Of a DNA stretch of 64,000 nt, positions 1 to 11,094 are shown piece by piece. The stretch is from Ectobius pallidus (lineage: Eukaryota > Arthropoda > Insecta > Blattodea > Ectobiidae), in contig CAXKWD010000007.1 in NCBI GenBank assembly GCA_964059195.1, positions 157,155,269 to 157,219,268 of the forward strand, in the 5' to 3' direction. The position numbers and the translations under genes were made by a program. The notes beneath the pieces were generated by a model that was given only the letters and a program-made list of their open reading frames with translations, was not told where the DNA came from and did not search any database. How positions within the stretch are numbered: the first letter of the stretch is position 1; every line of letters starts with the position of its first letter.

Positions 1-123
1 GATTTCTAAGAAATTTCATTTCACTTGTAAAATAAATATTATTGTTTTGCCTATAATGTGAATGGAAGGTTCTTTTTGGACAACTTGAATTAAAATTTGA
101 ACTTCTAGCACAAGACACAAGAA

Positions 124-205
124 GTGATTGGTCTATATCCGAAGGAATTGCTAAACGTTATTGGTCAATATCAAACACGCGGCGTATGAATGGAATAGTC
201 CCTGC
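124..205 (+). repeat. Dispersed repeat shared with 56588-56665
   Basis: The segment containing GTGATTGGTCTATATCCGAA and CGTTATTGGTCAATATC recurs almost identically near 56588-56665, where the surrounding frame is open for 73 codons. It is an unclassified repeat. Confidence 0.6.
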
Positions 206-485
206 AAAATTTAGCCTACTTCTAAGGAAATATGTATCCTTAAATTGGGATACAAGTCCAGACAGACACACCTATAAGGCCACCAAACTTAGAAGGGTGG
301 CGATAGCAGTGCATCGGAACACTGGCTCTTCGGCAGGTGCGGCGTGTTTTTACTGTAGCGCCTCGTGTTTGCCAGGCCATTAGCTGGACGCCCACAGACA
401 CCGCTGTTCTGCCTGCAGCAATGGCACAAGTCAATCAAATAAAAAGTTATTATAAGAAAATATATTTTAATTTTATCAGTGTTTA
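206..485. other. Unassigned AT-rich DNA
   Basis: Short overlapping open frames exist on both strands, but none resembles a known family and none shows coding composition. Confidence 0.4.
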
Positions 486-1226
486 TCATATATTTCCGCA
501 GATATGACGACCTTCAGAAAAGTGTTACAGTCTTAGCGTAGGCTATGTCTGTCCTATAAGACGACTTCCAAACAATCAACGGCTATGAATTTATCTTTAC
601 GAAACAACTTCAAAAAGTTTCAGCTTGATTGCAAAAATGTTGTCAACCATCGCACTATTATAATCCAAAGTGTGGGTAGTTAGGACAAAATAACTAGGCC
701 TACAGCTAGTTAAGAAGACTGTTGGCTACCCTTAGCCTACCGGAAGAAAGCTTCATCGAGCAGTCGCACCACAATGGAACACAACGATACGCGCATTGTG
801 CGTGAACCATTGTGATACACGTACCGGTATATATTAAGATGAAGTTTAAAAATACCAAAAATAGGTTTTATTTCGCGGATTATGATTTTATTTAGGAAAC
901 TCGCGTCATTTTGGGGCTTACATTTGCACCATGGTATCTAACATCTTAATAGGCCTATATCAAGATAATATAATCTTCACATCAGCTTATACTTACTTAT
1001 ATACTTACTCAATGGCAATAGACAATTCCTCAGCAAGCTAAAGGAATATCATCTTTTTTATGGAACCCGAAGGTTCATTGCCGCGCTTATATAATTTTAT
1101 AATGGTTTTAATTCACATAAATTTCAGTCTAATTTCTTTGTATCTGTCCTAAAAGACGACCCCGGATTTTCGGGTCCTTTTTTCATAATTCAACTATCGT
1201 CTTATCTGCAGAAATATACGGCATGA
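486..1226. mobile_element. TIR-bounded element, about 740 bp, with a LINE-tail fragment inside
   Basis: The left end (CATATATTTCCGCAGATATG) and the reverse complement of the right end (CCGTATATTTCTGCAGATAA) match over about 20 bases. A second partial copy of the left part is at 60478-60640. A LINE-tail fragment lies inside at 1010-1085. No target duplication was found. Confidence 0.45.
1010..1085 (-). mobile_element. LINE 3' tail fragment
   Basis: The fragment (GGCAATAGACAATTCCTCAG ... CGAAGGTTCATTGCCGCGCT) matches the start of the repeat at 6345-6531 and the fragment at 28925-29010. On the minus strand it reads ...AAMNLRVP, as LINE tails at this position do. Confidence 0.6.
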
Positions 1227-1485
1227 CAATAAAAGTTTCAACCGGGAGCCAAAAGGTGGTGTGCACCCTTCAAAACTCCGACTCAGTGGAAACGGCAATT
1301 TTGTTCCATGTGCGTCTTTTGTATACAGCATACCGGCTTTAGCGTAGGATTTAATGATTGACTGATTGATTGTTTATTGTTAATTGCGGGCTTAACAATA
1401 TTTCTAGCAGGGTTGGGAGAGATTTTTTAATTTGATTTGAAAAAAAATATTGCATTATCAACTTTGAGTCATTTTCACATATTAT

Positions 1486-2010
1486 ACTAGCATGTGCCCG
1501 CGGCTTCGCCCGCGATAATTATTTCAAAAATTAAAAATTAAGAGCATAATAGTTAAATCATTATATTTATTAACTCCTAAATCACGTGGACTACATAACA
1601 CGATTAGATAGCATCGTCTGGTAAAAGCGACCTCAGATTCTAGTTTCTTGGCCCAGAAAACTTCTGTATAGTGAGATTCGTCCAAATAAAACAACGTTTG
1701 ACCATATTTAGGGCTTACAACATTCAAGCGATCGCGAAAGTTTTATTTTCAAGGTGTGACAAAAATAGACAAAGCCAACTGTAATTGATTTGACATTGAA
1801 ATGTATAACTGAAAACTTATGTTTTGAAAACGCAAAAAATGCACGTTTTTTGCCCGTTTTTCACTCATAACTCACGAACGAAAACTAAAATTAAAATTCC
1901 GGCTTCGCGGTGCATTTTCCGACCCTTCAGCCCACCTATGTTTAAAATTTCAGATCTCTGCGTTCAGTAGATTTCCCTGGACATCGAGGACAGTTCCTTT
2001 TATTAATATA
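1486..2010 (+). repeat. Retroposon-like repeat with a GCCCGCGGCTTCGCCCGCG word
   Basis: The GC-rich palindrome-like word at 1497-1515 followed by ATAATT and AT-rich sequence recurs at 29732, 30208, 30568 and 30960, and on the minus strand near 42118. The family is not classified here. There is no open reading frame of note. Confidence 0.6.
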
Positions 2011-3190
2011 GATAATATGAATTATAATGATACCTTCTCTAATTTGTCAAACATCCATTTAATTTAATCGAAACCCACCTATACCATTGGCAACAATATG
2101 TTCTGTGAATTTGTTTCGATAATTCTATGCAAAAAGGGATTAAGTATTTTCAAAAACATTTAATTTTTGGCATTTAGTATCAGAATTTTTCAAAATCCCT
2201 TCTTAGTGAGCACCTACATTATGAAACGAAGGTACTGTCAATATTCCAAGTCTCTACCTGTTATAGTTTAGGCTCTACGTTGATTCCTGTCAGTCAGGAC
2301 AAAGCCTTTTATATATACTAGCTTAAAAGACCCGGCGTCGCCCGGGTTTTGTATTTTGTAATTGGAAATTAGCTTATGAAGGATTTTCAATTTTAAATTC
2401 TAGGTCCTTATATAGGCATTTATAATTTGAAATAGGAAGAACGACTTATTACACTCAAACTATTCCCTCAGAAAACGTTTGATATAGTTTTTTATGGCAA
2501 ATAGAGGATCTAGAATTTTGCATCCCATCGCTTGTAACTTACAGTGTACAGCAAGCCTGGTAGAGGTTTAAATAAGAAGAAACAGAAATTCCTGTAACAT
2601 AAAATTGTAATATCGAGGCGGGAAATTTCCCACTCTCATGTTACCATAAAACTGTTTTGGGGATGAAATTAAACAGAAAGCATTATCACTTTCATACTTT
2701 TCTCTCCAAAAACCTGCGATATAATATAATAATATACACATTACCATACCTCGTTTTGTTTTCTCTATGTCCAGGGTAGAGAAAGTTATGTGATTCCATT
2801 ATTTTAGTGGATTTCATTCTGTAATATTTATTTATAATATGAATTATTTTGATAACTTCTCTTATTTGTCAAAAGTGCATTTCATTTGTTTTTTCCAAGC
2901 CCACCTGATACCATTTGGCAACAATATATTCTGTGATTTGGAATGGATAATTCTATGTAAAAAGGGATTAAGTATCTTCAAAAACATTTAATTTTTGGCA
3001 TTTAGAATCATAATTTTTCAAAATCCTTTCTTATTGAGCACCTACATTATGAAACGAAGGTACTGTCAAAATTCCAAATCTCTACCTGTTATAGTTTAGG
3101 CTGTACGTTGATTCCTGTCATTCAGTCAATCAGTCAGTCAGTCAGTCATTCATTCAGTCAGTCAGGACAAAGCCTTTTATATATATAGAG
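2011..3190 (+). repeat. Two direct copies (2011-2325 and 2831-3190) of a retroposon-like 3' end
   Basis: The two segments match closely (shared GGATTAAGTAT, CACCTACATTATGAAACGAA, CTCTACCTGTTATAGTTTAG) with a period of about 815 bp. Both end in GGACAAAGCCTTTTATATAT. The second copy has a short TCAG array (3110-3165) before that end. Between them sits a GACCCGGCGTCGCCCGGGTT word (2330-2349), also seen inverted near 61490-61515. Confidence 0.65.
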
Positions 3191-3495
3191 ATTATAATAC
3201 CAAGCATTACAAAATTGGAAACGAAGACGTTGATCTCTAGTTGAAAGTCTGCTGTCTTTATTTCACTGTTGCACGAAACAATGCCGGTGTTTGAGTTGTG
3301 CGCAGCGTAACAAGTGGGGGTGGGGCAGATCCAGAAAATACAATGTCCAGCATTACATCATGGCGCTCTGAAATTATCTCCAAGTGGGTATCAAGTTTTC
3401 AGCTCCCATTTCCAAGAATAAGAGACTTCTGTCAAGGATTTATTGGTTTCGTTTTTCTCCCTTACGGTAGTTTCAGCATGTAGTTACTTTTATTT

Positions 3496-3939
3496 TAGGG
3501 ATGGGTCGATACCAGATTTTCTCGATACTCGATACTCGATACCGATACATGATTTTTTCCTCGATACTCGATACTTCGATACTCGATACCTTCAACATTT
3601 CCAGTTTCAATAAATAGATACATTAAAAATTAAAATTTGAGAGAACTGTGTAATACCAACTAAATTAATTACGTCTACATATTTAATGAGATAAAATTTA
3701 ATATTACCAGTAGCCTATAATTATTTTTGAACTCTACATTAAAACCAAAATTAGTTTTTAAACAGTCTATTTACAAGTTTTTGTTAAAAAATACTAGTAT
3801 TCTCACTTAATTGCAGAATTGCAGAATTACAATGGTATCGAAAAAGTATCGAGCGAGTTTTCTGAAGTATCGTTCGATGCCGATACCATGCAAGTATCGA
3901 GAGTATCGAGGTATCGAAAGTATCGAGGACCCATCCCTA
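3496..3939. mobile_element. Non-autonomous hAT-like element with GTATCGA/TCGATAC arrays
   Basis: The 444-bp element begins TAGGGATGGGTCGATAC and ends with the inverted equivalent. It is flanked by a perfect 8-bp duplication TTTTATTT (3488-3495 and 3940-3947). Both subterminal regions carry tandem TCGATAC words, clustered at about 3507-3585 and 3833-3930. The interior is AT-rich with no supported protein. Confidence 0.85.
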
Positions 3940-3947
3940 TTTTATTT

Positions 3948-4254
3948 CATTGGTTTGGTTGTGTTTGCAGCGGTATCACACAGTCACTTAATAAGAAAAG
4001 TGAATGACGAATGCCAATTATCAACACAAATAAGAACAAAAATAAAATAAAACAAACAAATTAATAAGTTACCAAAACCCTTCAAAAAACTACCGTTAAA
4101 ATTATTCAAGAAGAACATAAAAGATTTCTTACAGAGACGTGTCACTACTCTGTAGAGCAGCATTTGGACGGTAATCTCACATCGAGTCACAAAAACAACT
4201 TAATCAATAATAGGCCTAATAGGTGAGTTTTAATCAGTATTAAATTATATTAAA
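3948..4254. other. Unassigned AT-rich DNA
   Basis: No gene, repeat match or inverted structure was recognised. Confidence 0.35.
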
Positions 4255-4560
4255 CAGAATTTATCAAATGCAAATCAGTTCTCAAGGTAATATATTGTTT
4301 TAAAATGTTCGTATACGGCTTTGGAAGTTGTAATATAGGCAGCTTTGACAAATAGCACTACCCACATATTCCTTCACATATGCATATCAAACTTTAGACC
4401 TTTGGTCTTCAGTTAGCCCTGATTAATGATTCGATCTGGAGCTTAGCTCGGTTACAAAATAACTTATTTTCTGCATATCATAATTGCAATTATGACTGAT
4501 TAAACAAAAAACAATCTGGCACTTTATTACATCAGTTTACCTGATTTTATTAATGTTAAG
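4255..4560 (+). repeat. Dispersed repeat shared with 38580-38885
   Basis: The segment (TACGGCTTTGGAAGTTG, CTACCCACATATTCCTTCAC, CATCAGTTTACCTGATTTTA) recurs at 38580-38885 and in part at 42470-42760, 59700-59810 and, inverted, at 26995-27060. At 38 kb and 27 kb it abuts the L-type repeat, so the two probably belong to one element. Confidence 0.65.
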
Positions 4561-4633
4561 AAAGATAAAAATTTCAATGTAACCATGCATGAACCATTTA
4601 ATTATCTAAATTTTCACTATTAGGCTAAAAGTA

Positions 4634-4945
4634 AAAGTAAAAAGTAAAGTTTTCCCTATCACAGGCCATGGAGGCCCAGAGGGTTCTAGGAGGATGAGGG
4701 TCCAAGATTTTTAGACAATCGGCACGTGAAGGTGGTAAGGTTGTCAGCCTTACGCACCGGCCGCCTTTACCCCCAGGAATGCTCCCGGTACTCATTTCTG
4801 TTAGAGGCTGAGTTGACCCCAGGGCCATAGTGCCACCAGAAGGATTAGGCCAATTGAAAAACTCCAATGACCTCATCGGAGATCGAACCCGCGACCTTCC
4901 AGTTAGTAGCGCAGCGCCTCAACCACTACGCTACGGTGTACCCCC
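4634..4945 (-). mobile_element. tRNA-derived SINE with 15-bp target duplication
   Basis: The tRNA-like head lies at about 4878-4945 (minus strand), with a B-box-like GGTCGCGGGTTCGATC. The body contains the stretch whose frame reads GGKGGRCVRL, and the tail is an AAAGT-type repeat at 4634-4650. The perfect duplication ATTAGGCTAAAAGTA flanks it (4619-4633 and 4946-4960). It sits next to the LINE reverse-transcriptase fragment at 4961-5117. Other copies are at 17868, 39539, 53940 and 54592. Confidence 0.88.
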
Positions 4946-4960
4946 ATTAGGCTAAAAGTA

Positions 4961-5117
4961 TCATTCCAAAATTTTAAAATGATTACCTGTATCATCTGCA
5001 TATGAGTAAATAGAGCAATTAGGCCTATAGTTCTTAAGATTAATCTGCAATAAGTTATTTATATATGTTAAAAATAAAATAGGACCTAAAATTGACCCTT
5101 GCGGTACTCCAATTACA
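4961..5117 (-). mobile_element. LINE reverse-transcriptase fragment (Jockey/CR1-like)
   Basis: On the minus strand the frame reads VIGVPQGSILGPILFLTYIN and, further on, YSYADDTGNHF. These are the conserved PQGSxLGPxLF block and the catalytic YADD box of non-LTR reverse transcriptases. No complete ORF remains. The adjacent SINE insertion shows that this copy is older than the SINE. Confidence 0.85.
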
Positions 5118-5608
5118 TTCAAACATAGCACTAAATTCTAATAAAAAATCTTGCTATACAAAGCTGCACATTACATCATAGAAAGCAAGACTCGCATCAT
5201 GGTGTTGTAATTGTGCTGTTATGCCTGTCTTGGCCGTGCAAGACGTGTCAGGGGAGGCTTTTCTAATTAAAATGTACACAATATTGAGTGGATTGGGTAT
5301 CAAACAGGCTACATCACCGAGTCCATTTCCTTGTGCCGAGCCAGGACAATTGATTACTGTTTAGTCGAGGTTATCCAGATGACTGGCTCTCACCCCTCAC
5401 GCACCCTCCACACCAGCGAGGCTCTGACCTCACTATATTAATAGTTCCCATCAATTGATGTAATTAATTTTATAAGTAATATTGCAACACAAGTGTGCAT
5501 TGTAACAAGATGAAGGGGAAAAGGCGTCAAAGTTAATTAATTCAACAGTAATACCTAGGGCTAGGTTTTTATGTACGGTAGTTTCAATTAAATAATACTT
5601 ACTTTTTG
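5118..5608. other. Unassigned DNA
   Basis: Contains a moderately GC-rich stretch (5205-5440) with no supported open frame. Nothing was identified. Confidence 0.35.
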
Positions 5609-6097
5609 AAGTGAAACTTCTTTAGCCGCGGTAGGGGTAAATCGAGAGCTTTAAAATCGTCACGAAATTAGTGTAACGCTCAAAATCGTCACGAAATTAG
5701 TGAGGTGTGACAGAACGGACTGCACAGAAAACAATCAACTCAATGATTAGGCTTATCCAAAATTCAAAAAATCCAAAAATAAAAAATCTAAAATCTAAAA
5801 TTTAAAAAATCGAAAAATCTAAAATTAAAAAATCCAAAAATCCAAAATAAAAAATTTAAAAACCCAAAATCCAAACAATAAAAAATTTAAAGATCTAAAA
5901 TTTAAAAAATACAAAATTCCAAAATTTAAAAATTTAAAGACAAAAAATTTTAAAAATCCAAAATCTAAAATTAAAAAAGTCCAAAAACTCAATATTGAAA
6001 AGTCCAACAATCCAAAATTGAAAAAAATCCAATAATCCAAAATTGAAAAATCCAAAAATTAAAACAAGTTTCACTTCTGCCGCGTGGCGTTCCACGC
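5609..6097. mobile_element. TIR element with an AT-rich TCCAAAAATT-like core
   Basis: The left end TGAAGTGAAACTTCTTTAGC and the right end GTTTCACTTCTGCCGCGTGG form a short inverted pair. The core (about 5755-6065) is a degenerate tandem array of words such as AAAATCCAAAA. The long Phe/Leu/Ile open frame on the minus strand is an artefact of this array. A second full copy is at 28746-29535, and an end fragment is inverted at 46862-46925. Confidence 0.7.
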
Positions 6098-6099
6098 AC

Positions 6100-6344
6100 A
6101 CTTTTCTGTGTGTGTGTGTGCACACCGTTACCCCCGGAGTGCCCAACAATGAAGTTGATTACCTCCGGTCAAACCAAATTTTGGTAACCATTTGTTTGAC
6201 GTGTGTAGGCCTACGTAGGGTCGCCCATTTTTCACCCTTATTGGATATGTGGTGTTTATGACATGTTAGGACTGTGTACTTGCTTCAGATTTAAGTGGCG
6301 CAAGTTTGACTTTCTCGCAGTGATGTCAGATCACTTACTTACTG
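6100..6344. other. Unassigned DNA with a short TG array
   Basis: TG/CA-rich run at 6108-6122. No gene was recognised. Confidence 0.3.
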
Positions 6345-6531
6345 CCAATAGTCAATTTCTCAGCAAGCTAAAGGAATATTATCTATTTTATGGTACCCGA
6401 AGGTTCATTGCCGCGCTTACCTGAGCCCGCCATTCAACCCTATTCTGTCCTAACTCCATCCAACAATCCCTCGCATATCCTACTTCTCTTAAATCTATCC
6501 TAATATTGTCCTCCCACCTACGTCAATTGTC
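6345..6531 (-). mobile_element. LINE ORF 3'-terminal tail fragment
   Basis: On the minus strand the frame reads RRWEDNIRIDLREVGY and then MELGQNRVEWRAQV and AAMNLRVP. This is the C-terminal tail seen in LINE reverse-transcriptase proteins (GRPRxRWxDxIxxDL type). A longer copy is at 44405-44748. Confidence 0.75.
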
Positions 6532-7358
6532 GAGATATTGTCATTTGAAGGGGAAATATTTCATCTTATGCCTTCAGGCTTCATTGGAGCCACATCGCAC
6601 TGACTATGGCTATGGGTCATGACTGGCGGAAGGGGAATGAGCTTGTGTCTTTGAATTCAACTCCCACCTCTGAAAGGCTTTCCCCTCATTCGCGTCGGAC
6701 AAGTGTGAGGGGTAAAAAAACACTGTACTTTGTGTTATCTTAGCTGAGGTTGTTCCATTATATTTAAATATCTGATATCAATGTTTACCTATTTTTTCAG
6801 TATGTCCGTTGTTTATAAGACTTGGGGCTAGTATGACTGGGTCTATTTGATGAGGGAAGCCAGGGCTCGAGAGAGACGGGGCACAAATTCATCACGGTTG
6901 GAAATCAAGCGTCGCGGAGATGCTAAATAGATCTGTCAGATCAATATGTCTTGCTGGTCTGAGAACCAAGATGCTCTCTCTCCACACAGCTTTGTTGCCA
7001 CTTAGCATATCCATGGTAATTAAAACCCATTCTTATTCATACCATAGCCACCACCTACATCACCATCATCATCATTATCATCATCATCGTCTTCAATGCC
7101 GAGTGAGGGGTTACCGTCGAAGATTCACGTTCGGGAAGTCACACGTTGGAGTCCTATTGTCTGCCACTCTGTGAAAGGATTTCGGGAGTTCCACATTTGT
7201 AGAGGCGAATGTCGGATTGGAATACACTTACTCTCAACTTAGATTAGATTTTTAGTAACTGTAAATGGGCCTGAATGCGCTATCGCTGTCGGGAGTACTC
7301 TAAGTATCGTATTATCATTGATGAAGCTGTTGATGACGGTAAGAATAACAATAATATC
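6532..7358. other. Unassigned DNA with a CAT-rich microsatellite
   Basis: A (CAT/ATC)n tract lies at about 7055-7090. The local open frame through it is low complexity (His-rich). No gene was recognised. Confidence 0.4.
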
Positions 7359-8033
7359 TAGGGTTCGGATGTTTTTGACCCGACATATTTTTTATCATGA
7401 CCTCCATTTTCGCCGCAAACACAAATTAAACATGAATTGCACATTTTTATTCTAATCGGACCATTTTTATTTTCCATATAAAGTCATATTTTGGTCATTT
7501 TCATGGTCTTGGTCATATTTCGGTCATAACTTATTTGTAATTTTACGTCATATTTCAGTTATGAATTCGGTAAAAGAGCCCAATTATGCAGTAGGCATAT
7601 GTGCACTAAATTGTAGACTTGAATTTTTCGGAAAAAGAGTCACGAATATTTTCATTTTACTAACTGAAATGTGAAGGGACAATAACAAGTAATAGCACAA
7701 TTAGGCCTACCTCTTCCTCCTTGTTGTTAACAACTTCCAATAGACATGTTTTTAACATATTTGCAGTGGTATCTGGAAACATTAACAGATTAGACGTTTT
7801 TTACAAGTAAAACTGTAAATCACCTGTAAAATTGTTAAACTTATTATCTGATTGAATTAATGAGATTTAATAATTTAGTGCCATTAAACATTTCAAATTG
7901 GAACATTCATTTTAAGAAAATACATCCTTTTATGAGGTCATATTTAGAATTTTTGGGTCATATTTAGTAATTTTTAACGACATATTTGCAGTCATATTTT
8001 CCTCTTTTTTAGGTCATAAACATCCGAACCCTA
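7359..8033. mobile_element. Non-autonomous hAT-like element, family A (GGTCATATTT words)
   Basis: The 675-bp element has ends that match for 21 of 22 positions (TAGGGTTCGGATGTTT...). It is flanked by ATAATATC (7351-7358) and ATAATAAC (8034-8041), an 8-bp duplication with one mismatch. GGTCATATTT-type words recur near both ends (7480-7560 and 7935-8025). Partial copies lie at 31388-31935 and 60172-60480. Confidence 0.82.
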
Positions 8034-8041
8034 ATAATAAC

Positions 8042-8754
8042 AATAATAATAGTAATAAACAGTGACAAACAACGATTAACAATAGCCTATGTCCATCACG
8101 ATTTTTTTTTAAATGTTAATTTTTATTGAAGATATAGAAAATAGAGTGTTCAGAAAGAAAGTCGCTGAGGTAAAGAATCTGTCCAGGGTGCGAAATCATT
8201 AAAAAATGATAGAGGGAGAATAGTCCGAACTACAAGTAGGATAATTTAATAGATTTGGAAAATTTCAAGTAATTTTAACCCTTAAATGTATAATGTAGCC
8301 TATAGGATTCAGCAATTTGTAATGAAATGATGGAAATTAACTTCTAATTTAAAAAAGAAATTAATGAATAGGGTAGGCCTAGTAGTTATTTACGATGTAA
8401 GACTGTTTGAAACAGTTGAAAACTGCGGAAACAGTTGAAAACTGCGGAAAAAACTGCTTAAAATATTGACCTATTTGTAAAGAAATGTAAATTTATCTTA
8501 AAGTTATAGAAAAGGCACTAAAGAAATAGGCTAATATTGACAAATTCTTCGCTATGATAAGGAATTGTATAGGGTACTTGTTGATGAATGGGGAGAAATG
8601 AAGGCCGTAAGCAATGTTTTGAGCGAAACTATAACTTATAGCCTAGTCTATTGTGTTAACTTACGATTTTGCTTTATAAAAAATCATCTAGTTTGTGGAC
8701 AAAATTCCTCGGCCCTTTTATGTCACATTAACCATCGTTACTTCTACGTCGTCA

Positions 8755-8755
<1 letters not shown>
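8042..8755. other. Unassigned AT-rich DNA
   Basis: A direct repeat AAACAGTTGAAAACTGCGGA occurs twice at 8410-8448. Nothing else was recognised. Confidence 0.35.

Positions 8756-8836
<81 letters not shown>
8756..8836. repeat. (ATT)n microsatellite
   Basis: About 27 uninterrupted trinucleotide units. The poly-Tyr and poly-Ile open frames across it are artefacts. Confidence 0.97.
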
Positions 8837-8929
8837 GAGTAAAAAATAATTCCCGGGACGAATCCCTGTACAAGATAAAGAATTTCACCTATTCCTCTCA
8901 TATTTGCTTAGCTTCTCATATAAGTTAGG

Positions 8930-9350
8930 CTATTGATATTCACTTTGAGAAGTGAGATAGGGACTTAGGCGACTGTTGCTCCGGAACAGAGTTAATTGGA
9001 AACAGCGTCGATAGTTGTGCCGCCTCTCACCCCGGCAGATCACACCCTCGGATCGCAGGGGTTCGCAATATTAAACTTAGAGCCACCCACCAAGCTACCT
9101 ATATTCTCCACTTTTATTCCTCCGCACGAGATTGTATTTCATTACGATCATGCGAAAGGAATCCGTCAACACTTCACAGCTGTGAAGGGGTGAAACTTAG
9201 TTCAATTGTCCGACCTTGGCTACTATCTGAGGCTAGGTCAAGTCAATTATTTGACTACCCGTGGCGTCTGGGTTCATAACTACGGTACAGTGAAATCTTT
9301 CAATTGTCTGACCTCGGCCGCGATCTGTTGCTAGGACAGGTCACTTAAGT
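8930..9350. other. Unassigned, relatively GC-rich single-copy-looking stretch
   Basis: It contains two similar segments, TTCAATTGTCCGACCTTGGC (about 9201) and TTTCAATTGTCTGACCTCGG (about 9298), spaced about 97 bp apart. No coding signature was identified. Confidence 0.35.
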
Positions 9351-9359
9351 ATTCGTCAG

Positions 9360-9420
9360 GACATTTATTTATTTATTTATTTAATCAAGAATAAATTATT
9401 TATTTATTTAATCAAGAATG
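9360..9420. repeat. TTTA-rich direct repeats
   Basis: ATTTATTTATTTA followed by AATCAAGAAT occurs twice in tandem (9364-9390 and 9396-9420). Confidence 0.8.
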
Positions 9421-9554
9421 AACATTAAAGGTAGGCCTATACAACCAATTACAATGTTCATGACTATACTATCAATAGGCTACATCATGAACTTACAATA
9501 ACACAAATATGAAGTAGATATAATAAAAAGTAGGAAAGTTAGGATAATGACCAA

Positions 9555-9919
9555 CATAGGCGTAACCAGGCCGACCATATGGGGGGGTTATAACATCCAG
9601 GGAGAGGGGGGTCCGGGGGTCCTCCCCCGGAAAATTTTAAAAATTAAGATGCAAAATAACGAGTTTTAAGCTTCCGGGGATCACCCCCGGAAATTTTTAC
9701 AAATTAAGACGCAAAATAACGAATTTTTAGCTTCCGGGGTCCTTCCCCCGAAAATTTTAAAAATCAAGACTCAAAATAACGAGTTTTAAGCTTCCCACGC
9801 TTTATACTTGTATTAAGTAATTAATGTGCACACTTTAAAAAATTATACAATTTTCCTTTTTTTTAATCAATGGGGGGGGGGGGTTCAAACCCCCAAAACC
9901 CCCCCTCGCTACGCCTATG
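9555..9919. mobile_element. hAT-like MITE, family H (CATAGGCGTA ends), copy 1
   Basis: The 365-bp element starts CATAGGCGTAACCAGG and ends CGCTACGCCTATG. It is flanked by a perfect 8-bp duplication ATGACCAA (9547-9554 and 9920-9927). Inside are three tandem units of about 65 bp, each with AACGA(G/A)TTTTAAGCTTCC, and G/C homopolymers near both ends. Confidence 0.9.
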
Positions 9920-9927
9920 ATGACCAA

Positions 9928-10206
9928 TGTAAGGTAAGAAGTAAAGAGAATAGAAGAGAGTAAAGAGAATAAGAGAGATAAGAAGAAAGCAAGCATGAAG
10001 AATGTAGAGAAAAAATAAAATAAGAATAAAACAAGTTTAATAAAACAATGAAAAATATGTTAGTTGAAAATATCATATACGGTGTTACTATTCACACACT
10101 GATTCCTATGAATTAACATTTTGGACAAGTTTTAACAGTTGGCTTGCAGCAGAATTAAATTGTTTAAGATTCATCCCAAATATATCTATATTTAATGGGC
10201 CCTCCT
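9928..10206. other. Unassigned A-rich DNA
   Basis: A purine-rich run (9930-10030). No gene was recognised. Confidence 0.35.
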
Positions 10207-10420
10207 GGGCCCTGTTTCATAGAACTTTTACTCTCATATTATTATTAAATACATAATAATATTAATTATTAATATTGGTCTTCTGTTTCATTAGAATAGT
10301 TTCTAATAATATTAGTAATGAATTCACGGCTCTAAATTAATTATTAGTAAATATTGCTAATATTATTAGTAAACCGTTTCATAGACTGCAGAACTAGTAA
10401 AGTTTACTGGTAACGTTAGG
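10207..10420. repeat. AT-rich repeat with short inverted words
   Basis: Contains many TAATATTA/TTAATATT words and the phrase CCCTGTTTCATAGAAC, repeated in weaker form as CCGTTTCATAGACTG at 10375. It looks like a decayed MITE, but both ends are uncertain. Confidence 0.35.
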
Positions 10421-10437
10421 TGTTTTTCTATAAGTGT

Positions 10438-10683
10438 TTCGTGGTTTCCCCAGTCGTAAAGGCAAATACCGAATTGGATATTTACTTACCATGACTCACC
10501 CTCGCTATTTCACCCTGCGTCATATTAATTGTAATTAATATCAGTTGAAATTTACTGACTCCATAAACACACCAACAGTAGAAAATAGTTGAGCTTCAAT
10601 AGTCGCGTGGCCTACTGATATACACACAAAACCTGAACTCCTGATATGACCTCGACTCTCAAAGGAGTATAAATAAAGCTGAA
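10438..10683 (+). mobile_element. SINE-B body, head missing
   Basis: Shares GTGGTTTCCCCAGTCGTAAA, CAGTTGAAATTTACT and AAAGGAGTATAAATA with the copies at 16418, 57203 and 60837. The tRNA-like head is absent here, so it is 5'-truncated. Confidence 0.75.
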
Positions 10684-11094
10684 CTAAAAAATAATAATTT
10701 GAAAAGATAAAAAATACACTCATATTTATTTATTAAATCTCCAAGTACAAGAGCCCTATTTTACCTAGGTATGCTAGGGCTATAGTTTCAGAATAAGTAT
10801 GTTATAATTATGACATGCAGAAAATTTTAAAATGTGGCGGTAAACAATAAACAAAAGTGAACATAAACACAAAACATTACAAAGTTATTTCATAGAAATA
10901 GTTGTGAGAATTGATCACAGTGTTTTAAAAACTTTGTTAACAAATGTTTTAAATTCTGTGAAACAGCATTGGTTTTTAAGAAGTCAATCATTGGATAACC
11001 CAAAACCTTATTACATTTAGTTATATGCTTCTTTAGCATGTGGCGCTTGTAACCATGAAATGGGCACTCTAGTTTAAAAATTGATAATATTATA
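10684..11094. other. Unassigned AT-rich DNA
   Basis: Nothing was recognised. The minus-strand open frame at 10890-11144 runs into the SINE head and is not supported. Confidence 0.3.

Noticed and set aside
5825..6149. Minus-strand Phe/Leu/Ile-rich frames resembling membrane proteins
   Set aside because: They are produced by the degenerate AT-rich array in the core of the 5609-6097 element.
8565..8928. Open frames with poly-Tyr and poly-Ile
   Set aside because: They are translations of the (ATT)n microsatellite at 8756-8836; the same applies to the frames at 13055-13301 over (AAT)n.
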